DNA of 46,003 nt from Deltaproteobacteria bacterium (GTDB lineage: Bacteria; Myxococcota; Myxococcia; SLRQ01): the NCBI GenBank assembly GCA_029210625.1, contig JARGFU010000032.1, positions 1-46,003 of the forward strand, given 5' to 3'. A program made the translations under genes and the position numbers. Shown piece after piece: positions 31,348 to 39,568 of the stretch (position 1 is the stretch's first letter; each line of letters begins with the position of its first letter). Below the pieces are notes generated by a model. It did no database searches and was not told where the DNA came from. It saw only the letters and a list, made by a program, of their open reading frames with translations.

Positions 31348-32036
31348 GGACACGTGGCACGCGCCAGGGGGGCTGGCTCATCGCCAGCGTCGGCCTGCTG
31401 GGGATCATGGGCCTCCCCGCCCCGGTCCTGAGCGAGGCGCCACCCGGGCCGCCCGCGGTCGAGGAGGTCGAGGGCGCGCCGGAGGGCGAGCCTGCCGACG
31501 CCCGTACGCGCGGGAGGATCGCCCTGCGAGGGCTGCGGCCCGGGGACCGGGTGGAGGTGGATGGCGCCCCGCTCCCCGAGGGAACGTCGGAGCTGGAGGT
31601 CGAGCCCGGGCTGCACCTGGTCACGGTCTTCCCTGTGGCCGAGCCCCCCCTCGAGCTCTTCGTAGAGATCGAGGGCGGCGGCCACCTCGAGCTGCCGCGG
31701 GCGCCGCCGCCGCCGCTACCCCGGGCGTGGGCCACCGGCTCGCCGGCGTCCTTCGGCGCCGCCGGCGCCGCGCTCTTCGCCGCGGGCACCTGGGCGGTCC
31801 TGGCCCGGCGGACGGACCGGGCCATCGAGGGTCTGTCCACCCGGACCGATCTCGATCCCGCGGTCCAGGCGCTGGTGATCGCCGAGGCCGAGGGCCGGGC
31901 CACCCGGCGCCGCCGCGCCCTGATCGGGATGGTCGGCGTGGGGGCCCTGCTGGCGGCCACGGGGACGACCCTCCTCCTCTTGCCCACCGCCGGGGAGAGC
32001 GCCGCCCCGGGGCTGACCGTGGTGGGCGTGTGGTAA
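31341..32036 (+). CDS. PEGA-like membrane protein, 231 aa
   Basis: An N-terminal hydrophobic segment (GGWLIASVGLLGIMGLPAPV) serves as a signal or anchor. Residues 55-105 resemble a PEGA domain, a small beta fold with the pattern GRIALRGLRPGDRVEVDGAP followed by LEVEPGLHLVTVF. A proline run and two more hydrophobic helices follow (SFGAAGAALFAAGTWAVLA, RALIGMVGVGALLAATGTTL). PEGA domains are frequent in envelope proteins of myxobacteria; their ligand is not settled. Start and stop of the previous gene overlap by seven bases. The next gene begins 21 bases after this one. Confidence 0.72.
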   Translation: MVRTRGTRQGGWLIASVGLLGIMGLPAPVLSEAPPGPPAVEEVEGAPEGEPADARTRGRIALRGLRPGDRVEVDGAPLPEGTSELEVEPGLHLVTVFPVAEPPLELFVEIEGGGHLELPRAPPPPLPRAWATGSPASFGAAGAALFAAGTWAVLARRTDRAIEGLSTRTDLDPAVQALVIAEAEGRATRRRRALIGMVGVGALLAATGTTLLLLPTAGESAAPGLTVVGVW

Positions 32037-32057
32037 CCTTCGAGCCGAACGGACGTC

Positions 32058-32915
32058 ATGAAGAGCGTGACTCACCTGCCCGATAGCCTGAACCGAGCGC
32101 TGGGGGCGCTCCTCCTGGTGGTGGTCGGCCTCCTGCCGGCGGCCGCCGCCCGGGCGAGCGACGACCTCATGGCCGGGCTGCGCGAGCGCTCGGAGGCGGC
32201 GGGCGTGCCGCCCACGATCCTGGCCGGAGTGGAGCGGGAGCTGATCCAGGCGCAGGAGGCGGGCGTCAGCGCGGAGGCCCTCCGGAACAAGTACCTGGAG
32301 GGTCTGGCGAAGGGCGTTCCACCGGCGAAGATCCTGGTGGTCGTCCGGACCCTCCGGGTGCGGATCGAGCGGGCGGCCCGGCTCCTCGCACCCCTGGCGT
32401 CCGCGGACGCCTCGCGGGCCTCGGTCCGCGTGGCCGACGCCCTGGGCCGGGGTGTGTCGCCCGAGGACGTCGGGCTGCTGGTGAACCGAGCTCGCGAGCG
32501 TCTGGCCCGGGCCGAGGTGGTGGCCGAGGGGACCCAGACCCTCGCGCGCCTGCGAGAGGCCGGCCTCTACGATCCCGCCCTCTGCGAGGCGGTCGGGAGG
32601 GCGGTCGCCGCCGGGTACACCGAGCAGGATCTCGACCGCCTGGGAGACGATCTGCGGCGCTTCGCCGCGAACGGCGGTGACCTCGCCGACTTCTCCATCG
32701 GCGGCGACGCACGAGGAGAGGGGCGGGAGGGTCACCTCCTGGACGAGAGCGCGGGCAGCGCGGCCAGCGAGGTCCCCGGCACCGAGGAGCTGGGGGGAGG
32801 CTCGGGAGGAGAGGGCGGCGAGGATCCGCTCGCCGGGGATCGCCCCGGCACCGACGAGGTCTTCCGCGCGGGGCGCGATCAGGATCCGAACAACCCGGAT
32901 CCGCCCAGGCCCTGA
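32058..32915 (+). CDS. Exported helical protein with disordered acidic tail, 285 aa
   Basis: A signal peptide (LGALLLVVVGLLPAAAARAS) precedes about 190 residues predicted to be helical, with repeated turns (EAGVSAEALRNKYLEGLAKG, GRGVSPEDVGLLVNRARERL). The last 70 residues are low-complexity, rich in Gly, Asp and Glu, and end NPDPPRP. I recognise no family. It should be periplasmic and may act as a spacer or binding subunit in the CBM48/barrel/PEGA cluster, of which it is the last tightly packed gene. A 160-base gap with a hairpin at 32947 follows. Confidence 0.75.
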   Translation: MKSVTHLPDSLNRALGALLLVVVGLLPAAAARASDDLMAGLRERSEAAGVPPTILAGVERELIQAQEAGVSAEALRNKYLEGLAKGVPPAKILVVVRTLRVRIERAARLLAPLASADASRASVRVADALGRGVSPEDVGLLVNRARERLARAEVVAEGTQTLARLREAGLYDPALCEAVGRAVAAGYTEQDLDRLGDDLRRFAANGGDLADFSIGGDARGEGREGHLLDESAGSAASEVPGTEELGGGSGGEGGEDPLAGDRPGTDEVFRAGRDQDPNNPDPPRP

Positions 32916-32946
32916 TCGCCCGGCGCGCTGCGCCCCGGTCGCTGTA

Positions 32947-32964
32947 ACCGAGCTCGCGCTCGGT
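32947..32964 (+). terminator. Hairpin after the sigma-fusion cluster
   Basis: ACCGAGC and GCTCGGT form a perfect seven-base-pair stem around TCGC, 32 bases after the stop of the helical protein gene. No T run follows, so termination is possible but unproven. Confidence 0.35.
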
Positions 32965-33075
32965 CGTCACAAGCGGGAGAGGGCCGAGACGGACTCGGCC
33001 CCCGGCTTCCAGTTTCGGTTCCGGCGACGGGGGTCGCCGAGTGAGGGACCGGACTCGATCGAAGAAGGGATACCC

Positions 33076-33777
33076 ATGTCTCGCTCCTGGAGAACGCTCA
33101 CCCTCGCTCTCTTCCTTCTCGGCTGGGCCCTGGCTGCTCCCGCGGAGGAGCCGGCGGTCACCGGCGCTCCCGCCACCTCCGGCGACGAGGCACCGGGCGC
33201 CGGCCTCTTCGGCGCCGGCGTGGTCCTCGGGTTCAAGGCAGGAGGCGGCTTGGGGCAGCTGACCAGCCCCCTGGGCGCGTCGCTGGTGGCGGAGCTCGAG
33301 CTCGGCTACACCCTGCCGCTCCCCGAGCCCGTCGGCCGCGATCTGCAGCTCTTCCTCGCGGGTCAGTACATCGGCCCCTCGGTCAGCGAGACCGTCTCGG
33401 AGCCGGATCCCCGTCTCCCGGGCGACGGCACCTGGAGCTACTCCGTGACGCTCCAGCAGGCGATCCTCGCGCTCGGCGTGCTCTACCGGCTCCCCCTCGG
33501 TCCGGAGTGGCTCCGGCCCTACCTCTCCGCCGGCGCGCGCCTCACCCTGAGCCGGGCCGTGGTCAGCGGCGACGCGGAGGGGGAGCCCTTCGGGGAGAAC
33601 GAGGAGACCGCCACCGACCTCGGCGGCCAGGGCGCCCTCGGCGCCGAGCTGGCCCTCGGCCCGGGCGCGCTCCTCCTCGAGCTGCAGTTCGGCTACGCGC
33701 CGCTCGACGGGAAGGTGTTCCAGAACACCAACTCGGGCGCGCTCGCGTTCGCCCTCGGCTACCGCCTCTTCTTCTAG
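33076..33777 (+). CDS. Predicted outer-membrane beta-barrel protein, 233 aa
   Basis: The signal peptide reads MSRSWRTLTLALFLLGWALA, and cleavage is likely near APAEE. The mature chain is built of alternating strands (AELELGYTLPLPEP, LQQAILALGVLYRLPLGPEW, ALLLELQFGYAPLDGK) and ends in GYRLFF, a standard outer-membrane barrel C terminus. It resembles small OmpA-type or 'outer membrane beta-barrel' proteins, with some eight strands. GAAGGG precedes the ATG at 33076. The upstream in-frame extension runs through the intergenic hairpin and was rejected. The long IPT/Kelch lipoprotein gene starts 44 bases later, so the two may be co-transcribed. Confidence 0.8.
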   Translation: MSRSWRTLTLALFLLGWALAAPAEEPAVTGAPATSGDEAPGAGLFGAGVVLGFKAGGGLGQLTSPLGASLVAELELGYTLPLPEPVGRDLQLFLAGQYIGPSVSETVSEPDPRLPGDGTWSYSVTLQQAILALGVLYRLPLGPEWLRPYLSAGARLTLSRAVVSGDAEGEPFGENEETATDLGGQGALGAELALGPGALLLELQFGYAPLDGKVFQNTNSGALAFALGYRLFF

Positions 33778-33821
33778 CTCCAGGCCTCTCGCGCCTTTTT
33801 GTCTCCAAGGAGATCTCATCC

Positions 33822-36800
33822 ATGCGCTCGCTCCCCAACTTCCTGGACCTCGCCCCTTCGCCCCGGGTCCTCCTCGCGGCCCTGCTCCTCGCCCTGGCCC
33901 TGCCGGGCTGCCGCGCCGAGCTCGACGGCCCGACCGTCGTCGTCGCCGACCCCGCCCCCGACGCCGAGCTGCCCGTCTCGCCCGGCATCCTCTGCCGGAT
34001 GCAGCACCCCGAGGCAGGCACCCCGGTGATCGTGAGCGGGGAGGGGCTCTCGCCGCTGCCCTTCGACATCCCCGACGATCCCACCCTCGCCTTGCCCTCC
34101 CTCTCTCTCCTGCTCCACAGCGACCTGGCCGGCGCGGCGATCGACCCGAGCGAGATCGTCTACGGGGGCGAGCCGGGCGAGCCCAACGCTGAGCTCCTCA
34201 GCTGGCAGACCCAGAGCCAGCTCACCTTCCTCGTCCGGGACGAGCTCCTCCTGGCGGAGGGGGCGTCCGGCATGCTGCCCGTCGGCATCTACGATCTTCG
34301 GGTCGACAACCCGAACGGCGCGCAAGCCACCACGGCCAGCTCCCTCGCCGTGACCGACCGTCCCCGGGTCTCGTCCGTCACGCCCGGGATCACCTGCCTC
34401 GACGAGGGGCCTCGCACCCTCACCCTCGACGGCGAGACCGTGCTCCGGATCGAGGGGGAGGACGCCTTCGTCCGCGTCGGGGGCGACGACTTCGCCGTCA
34501 GCGGCTTCGAGCGCTGCACGCCGATCGCCCACGGCGCCGTCTCCGCGCAGAGCTGCGAGCAGGTCACCCTGGAGCTCGACCAGGGCGCGGTCGCGGTGGG
34601 CTACCCCGAGCTCACCTTCCAGAACCCCGAGACCGCGGCGTGCAGCTCGGTCCACGACGAGGACCAGATCAACCTGCGGGTGGTGCCGGCGCCGACCCTC
34701 GAGGCGGCGATCCCCTCCCTGATCTGCTCGGCCGAGGGCACCCGGGAGGTGGTCCTGCAGGGCACCGGGCTGCTGGCCATCGACGGCGAGCTCCCCTCGG
34801 TGACCCTCCTCGACGAGAGCGGCACCGTCCGGACCCTGACGGTCACCCTGCCGGCGTCCACCCTCGCCGGCGAACCCAACTGCAGTCCCCTGACGACCCT
34901 GGGACACACCGTGGAGCTCTGCAGCGAGGCGTCGATCGTGGTGCCGGTCGAGAACCCGAGCGCGCCCTACAAGCCGACCCTCACCCTCACCAACCCCGCG
35001 CCGGCCGGCTGCGCGGGGAGCACGGATCTCGAGCTCATGCTGGTGCCCGAACCGACCCTCGACGCGATGGTCGCGCCGCTCTCCTGCATCGCGCAGGGCG
35101 ATCGCGGCTTCACCCTCCAGGGCACCGGCTTCCTCGGGGTGGACCACGGAAGCGGTGAGGTGCTGCCGTCGATCTTCGTGGACGGCGTCGAGCTTCACCC
35201 GAGCGACCTCGGGCAGTGCGAGAGCCTGGACGTGGTGGGGCTCACCGTCCGCCGCTGCCAGGAGGCCTACCTGTTGGTTCCCGAGGGCCTGATGACCGTC
35301 GCCGACGGAACCTGGGCGCAGCCCGAGCTCCGCCTGACCAACCCCGCGCCGGCGGGCTGCAGCGGGGAGCACACCACGGCCCTCACCCTGGTGCCGCCGC
35401 CGACCCTCGCTAGCGCCGAACCCTCCCTCGTCTGCACCGAGCAGGGGACCACCGAGGTGGTGGTCACCGGAACCGGCTTCCTCTCCGTGGGTGAGGGCGC
35501 CGGAGCGCAGCTGCCCGCGGTCACGGTGGGTGGTGATCTCGTGACCGTCAGCGCCCTGGCCGGCTGCGCCAGCGTGCCGGCGGAGGGGCTCACCGTGGAG
35601 CAGTGCGATCAGATGACCCTCACCCTGCCCGTGGGCGCCGGGGATCCCACGAACTCCGAGATCGTGGTGACGAACCCGAGCCCCGCCGGCTGCGGCGCGA
35701 GCGACGCGGACGCGCTGGTGATCGCGCCGCCCCCGCGGATCGACTCCCTCGCGCCTCCCGTCCTCTGCGACGTCGGTGGACCGGCCCTCGTCACCTTGAG
35801 CGGCGAGCACTTCCTCACCGTGGACGGCGTCGTCCCGGAGGTGACCCTCGCGGGGACCGCCCTGCCGCCGGGCAGTGTCACGGCCCTGGGCTGCAGCCCC
35901 CTCACGGTGCCGCGGCTCGGCGTCGAGACCTGCACGACCCTCGAGGTCACGGTCTCACCCGGCAGCTTCGCCGACTCCTCGGTGGAGGTGGGCGTGATCA
36001 ATCCGGCCCCTGCCGGCTGCTCGGCCACGGCCGTCGAGCTGCTCTCCTCGGTCACGCCGCCCGTGATCACCACCGCCCAGCCCGCGCTGGTCTGCACGGA
36101 CGAGGGTGCCCGGACGATCGTCCTCCAGGGCACCGGCTTCTTCGACGTCGGTGGGGTGCTGCCTTCGGTCACCCTCGGCGGAAGCCCGGTCCAGAGCCAG
36201 TCCATCACCGGCTGCACGCCCGTCACCCTCGGCTCCACCACCGCCGAGCGCTGCACCGAGCTGACCGTCGTCGCCCCACAGTCGAGCCTGTCGTCGGGCG
36301 ATGTCGAGGTGAGCCTCGTCAACCCGGCGCCCATCGGCTGCAGCGTCGCCACCGCGACGGTGCTGGACGCTCCTCCCGCGATCGCCATCCACTCGGTCGC
36401 GCCCTCCGCGGTCTGCGCCGCCCTGGCGGCGCCGCTGACCGTCACCGTCGCGGGGGAGGGCTTCCTGGACGTGGACGGTGCGCTGCCCACCCTCACGGTC
36501 GCCGGAGCGACCCTGGCGGTGGACGGTCTCGCGACCTGCTCCTCCCTGAGCGTGGCCGGGATGAGCGTGGCGAGCTGCAACGAGCTCACCTTCACCGTCG
36601 ATCCCTCCACCCTGAGCGGCACGGACATCCCCATCGCCATCACCAACGCCGCGCCCTCGAGCTGCGGCGCGAGCGCCACCGGGGTCTTCTTCCTGACCCC
36701 GCCGCCCACGCTCACCGGCGTGACCACGCCCAACTTCTGTGCCAGCGACGGGGGCACCATCGGCCTCGTCGGCACGAACTTCACCGCCGGCACCCAGGTC

Positions 36801-39395
36801 ACCCTCGAGAGCGGCACCACCGTCCACGTGGGGACCGTCACCTACAACGACCCCACCTCGCTGGAGGTCACCTTCCCGCCCGGGCTCGACGCGGGGACCT
36901 ACGACCTGCGGGTGAGCGCCACCGGCTGCGACGACGTCCTGGTCGGGGCCGTGTCCGTCGACCCGGCGCCCCTGGTCTTCTTCATCGATCCTCCCACCGT
37001 CTACAACGGGGTGATCACCGAGGTGACCCTCTTCACCACCGGCCTCTCCGACACCTACGGGGCCTCCACCGTCGAGCTGCTCTATCCCGACGGCGCGACG
37101 ACGACCTCGCTGCCCTTCACCGAGGGCAGCCGGGCCAACCGGCTGCTCACGCCCATCCCGGCCGACGATCCCGAGAACCCGGGCTCGCCGCTGCCCCCCG
37201 GCGCCTTCGAGCTGCAGGTGACCAACGCCCTCGGCTGCACCAGCGCCCTCAACGGGAGCCTTACGGTCACCGACACCCTCACCCTGGAACTCGAGGGCAT
37301 CGATCCGGCCTACGTCTCGCCCACCCGGGAGACGGCGGTGAGCATCACCGCGCAGGACACCTCGGCGGTGGTCTTCGAGTCCACCCCGCGGGTCTACCTC
37401 AACCCGAACCCCCCCGGTGCGGGCTCGCCCGTGGGCCTGACCGCGGTGCTCTTCGAGAGCGACCGCCTCCTGACGGCCGTGGTGCCCGCGGGGATGACCC
37501 CGGGCGACTACGATCTGATCGTGGTCAACCCCTCCGGGTCGGTGGGGCTCCTCCCGCTGGCCCTGACGGTCACGCCCAGTGAGCCGCCGCTGGTCGAGGT
37601 GGTCGTGCCGGCCGCGGTGGACGCCATCGCCGACTCTCCGGCTCAGATCCGGGGCTCGGGCTTCGCCACCGACGCTGGCGGGGTGGGGGTCGACCTCGAC
37701 TGCCGCGACACCGTCGGCGCGACCTACACCTTCTCGGCGACCAACGTCACCGTGGTCGACGCAGGCACCATCGACGTGACCCTGCCGGTGGACTCCGCCG
37801 GGGTCCCCATCGGCAGCGTCTGCCTGCTCACCGTCACCAACCTCACCGAGGGCTCCTCCTTCACCTACTCCGCGGTGTCGGTGAAGAACGCCTCCCAGAA
37901 CCTCAACGCCTGGTCTCAGCTGACGCCGATGAACGAGGGCCGCCGGGCGCTCGCCCTAATCGCCGGCCGGCCCACCAACACCAGCCGCTTCCTCTACGCC
38001 ATCGGTGGCGACGGGGGAGACTTCTCCACGGCCAAGACCTCGGTGGAGGCCGTCGGCGTGGACGTCTTCGGTGGCTTCACCGCCGCGGGCTGGCAGGATC
38101 AGCGCAACGCCCTCCCGGCGCCCCGCTCGAACGCTGGCTTCGCCCGGATCGGCCGCTTCCTCTACCTGACCGGAGGCCACCGGGGTCCGGACGGCGGGGG
38201 CAGCCTGACCGATGGCGAGACCAACACCTCCCTCCGGGCTGAGATCCTCGATCCCCGGACGACCCCGGAGCTCGTCGATCTCGACGCCGACCTGCTGGAG
38301 ACCGGCGGGCTCAGCGCGGGGCTCTACTTCTACGAGGTCTCCGCGACCTTCCCGAGCAACGATCCGAGCAACCCCTCCGGGGAGTCCCTCCCCGGTGAGG
38401 TCCTCACCGTCCAGCTGCCGGCGATCTCCGTGGGGGGTATCGAGCTCACCCTGAAGTGGGACGACCTGCGACGAGAGGACGGCACGCTGGTGGGCGCGAA
38501 CGGCTACCGGGTCTACCGGGCCCTGCCCGTGGCCGGCGGTGGGGCAGGGGACTTCGAGCTCCTCCACTCGGTCACCTGCGGGGCGGACACCACCTGCCTC
38601 TGTGGCATCGACTTCGACTGCGAGGTGGTGGACGTGGGGCAGCCCACCGACCCGGCCTCCCTGCCGCTCATGCGCGGCGCCCTCGGCGTCTGGCACGACA
38701 CCACGGACTTCCTCACTCCACGGGAGGGGCACGCCACCGTCGCCCTCAGGCATCCGGATCCCCTGAAGGCCGACACCTGGTACCTCTACGTCTTCGGCGG
38801 CCGGAACGACACCAGCGGGGCCCTGGACACCTACGAGTGGGCCACGGTCACCGTGGCGGCTGACGGCAGCCAGACCGTCTCGGCCTGGACCACCGGCAGC
38901 AAGGCCATCGGTGGGGCCAAGTCGAACCTCGCGGCCTGGGTGCTCGACGCCGACGAGACAGCCCACGTGGGGGGTGACGAGGTCTACGTCTTCCTCGGCA
39001 CCGGCCTGAACGACGCCGGCAATCCGGTGAACGGCCTGGCCTCCGGTTGGCTGGACACGACCAGCACCGACGGTGACCTCTTCAGCGCCGGCGCGACGGC
39101 GCTGGACCCCGAGGACGGCCCGGCGTCGGCCCGGGGTGCGGCCTGCTTCGGGGACGCCAACGGCTTCATCTTCACCTTCGGCGGCTTCGTCTCCGGGGGG
39201 CTCGCCAACGACCGCTCGGCGGAGGTGGTCGCTGGTCCGGACCTGGCCAACGTCTGGCAGGCCCCCGGTGGAGGCGATCTGAACCTGCGGCGCTCCTACT
39301 GCGCCTCGGCCCAGGAGAGCGCCTTCTTCTTCACTGCGGGGGGAACGACAGCGACCGAGACCGCGACGACCTCCGTCGAGACGACTGTCCAATAG
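33822..39395 (+). CDS. Giant IPT/TIG-like and Kelch-like lipoprotein, 1857 aa
   Basis: The largest gene of the window. The signal peptide ends LLALALPGCRAEL, a lipobox. From about residue 185 to 965 there are seven repeats of 107-123 residues, each with IPT/TIG-like wording (GTGFL...LP.VTVGG) and four conserved cysteines, closing NPAPAGC or a variant. Plainer IPT-like domains follow to about residue 1350. A Kelch-like propeller then begins (RFLYAIGGDGG, RFLYLTGGHRG), interrupted by a fibronectin-like insert with YEVSATFPSN and GYRVYRAL, and resumes (WYLYVFGGRNDT, GFIFTFGG). Such architecture suits a surface adhesin or binding protein; the ligand is unknown. AAGGAG sits 11 bases before the ATG. 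Confidence 0.88.
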   Translation: MRSLPNFLDLAPSPRVLLAALLLALALPGCRAELDGPTVVVADPAPDAELPVSPGILCRMQHPEAGTPVIVSGEGLSPLPFDIPDDPTLALPSLSLLLHSDLAGAAIDPSEIVYGGEPGEPNAELLSWQTQSQLTFLVRDELLLAEGASGMLPVGIYDLRVDNPNGAQATTASSLAVTDRPRVSSVTPGITCLDEGPRTLTLDGETVLRIEGEDAFVRVGGDDFAVSGFERCTPIAHGAVSAQSCEQVTLELDQGAVAVGYPELTFQNPETAACSSVHDEDQINLRVVPAPTLEAAIPSLICSAEGTREVVLQGTGLLAIDGELPSVTLLDESGTVRTLTVTLPASTLAGEPNCSPLTTLGHTVELCSEASIVVPVENPSAPYKPTLTLTNPAPAGCAGSTDLELMLVPEPTLDAMVAPLSCIAQGDRGFTLQGTGFLGVDHGSGEVLPSIFVDGVELHPSDLGQCESLDVVGLTVRRCQEAYLLVPEGLMTVADGTWAQPELRLTNPAPAGCSGEHTTALTLVPPPTLASAEPSLVCTEQGTTEVVVTGTGFLSVGEGAGAQLPAVTVGGDLVTVSALAGCASVPAEGLTVEQCDQMTLTLPVGAGDPTNSEIVVTNPSPAGCGASDADALVIAPPPRIDSLAPPVLCDVGGPALVTLSGEHFLTVDGVVPEVTLAGTALPPGSVTALGCSPLTVPRLGVETCTTLEVTVSPGSFADSSVEVGVINPAPAGCSATAVELLSSVTPPVITTAQPALVCTDEGARTIVLQGTGFFDVGGVLPSVTLGGSPVQSQSITGCTPVTLGSTTAERCTELTVVAPQSSLSSGDVEVSLVNPAPIGCSVATATVLDAPPAIAIHSVAPSAVCAALAAPLTVTVAGEGFLDVDGALPTLTVAGATLAVDGLATCSSLSVAGMSVASCNELTFTVDPSTLSGTDIPIAITNAAPSSCGASATGVFFLTPPPTLTGVTTPNFCASDGGTIGLVGTNFTAGTQVTLESGTTVHVGTVTYNDPTSLEVTFPPGLDAGTYDLRVSATGCDDVLVGAVSVDPAPLVFFIDPPTVYNGVITEVTLFTTGLSDTYGASTVELLYPDGATTTSLPFTEGSRANRLLTPIPADDPENPGSPLPPGAFELQVTNALGCTSALNGSLTVTDTLTLELEGIDPAYVSPTRETAVSITAQDTSAVVFESTPRVYLNPNPPGAGSPVGLTAVLFESDRLLTAVVPAGMTPGDYDLIVVNPSGSVGLLPLALTVTPSEPPLVEVVVPAAVDAIADSPAQIRGSGFATDAGGVGVDLDCRDTVGATYTFSATNVTVVDAGTIDVTLPVDSAGVPIGSVCLLTVTNLTEGSSFTYSAVSVKNASQNLNAWSQLTPMNEGRRALALIAGRPTNTSRFLYAIGGDGGDFSTAKTSVEAVGVDVFGGFTAAGWQDQRNALPAPRSNAGFARIGRFLYLTGGHRGPDGGGSLTDGETNTSLRAEILDPRTTPELVDLDADLLETGGLSAGLYFYEVSATFPSNDPSNPSGESLPGEVLTVQLPAISVGGIELTLKWDDLRREDGTLVGANGYRVYRALPVAGGGAGDFELLHSVTCGADTTCLCGIDFDCEVVDVGQPTDPASLPLMRGALGVWHDTTDFLTPREGHATVALRHPDPLKADTWYLYVFGGRNDTSGALDTYEWATVTVAADGSQTVSAWTTGSKAIGGAKSNLAAWVLDADETAHVGGDEVYVFLGTGLNDAGNPVNGLASGWLDTTSTDGDLFSAGATALDPEDGPASARGAACFGDANGFIFTFGGFVSGGLANDRSAEVVAGPDLANVWQAPGGGDLNLRRSYCASAQESAFFFTAGGTTATETATTSVETTVQ
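34360..36700 (+). repeat. Seven four-cysteine IPT-like protein repeats
   Basis: Units of about 321-370 bases, marked at their ends by codons for NPETAAC, NPAPAGC (three exact copies), NPSPAGC, NPAPIGC and NAAPSSC. Each unit has cysteines near the start (LxC), mid-unit (GC or NC, then ExC-type) and at the end. They are diverged in DNA, so the duplication is old. Confidence 0.75.
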
Positions 39396-39432
39396 TCACG
39401 GGAGTCACCGGGGCCCTCCGGGTCCCGGTGAT

Positions 39433-39481
39433 GGGCCGCAGCTCTGCCAACCCTCCCCTGGCTGGAGCTGCGGCCCCTTTT
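39433..39481 (+). terminator. Rho-independent terminator after the giant lipoprotein gene
   Basis: GGGCCGCAGCTC (39433-39444) pairs with GAGCTGCGGCCC (39465-39476), then CTTTT follows. A further hairpin, TCACCGGG/CCCGGTGA (39405-39431), lies just before it. Confidence 0.85.
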
Positions 39482-39500
39482 CTTCGCCTCCCCCGCCACC

Positions 39501-39529
39501 TTGACCCGGGGACCTGCCTGGCGTCGAAT
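39501..39529 (+). promoter_or_regulatory. Promoter of the phosphofructokinase gene
   Basis: TTGACC (39501-39506), a 17-base spacer and TCGAAT (39524-39529). Predicted start near 39536 would leave only nine bases before an ATG at 39545, but 33 before the GTG at 39569, which has a GAGGTG ribosome-binding site. Confidence 0.55.
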
Positions 39530-39568
39530 GCGCGCCCCTCTCCCATGAACGATCCCCGAGGTGACGAC

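Noticed and set aside
33507-33821. 5' extension of the giant lipoprotein frame
   Set aside because: The extension overlaps the barrel gene in another frame and lacks a signal peptide; the ATG at 33822 has AAGGAG and a perfect lipobox sequence.
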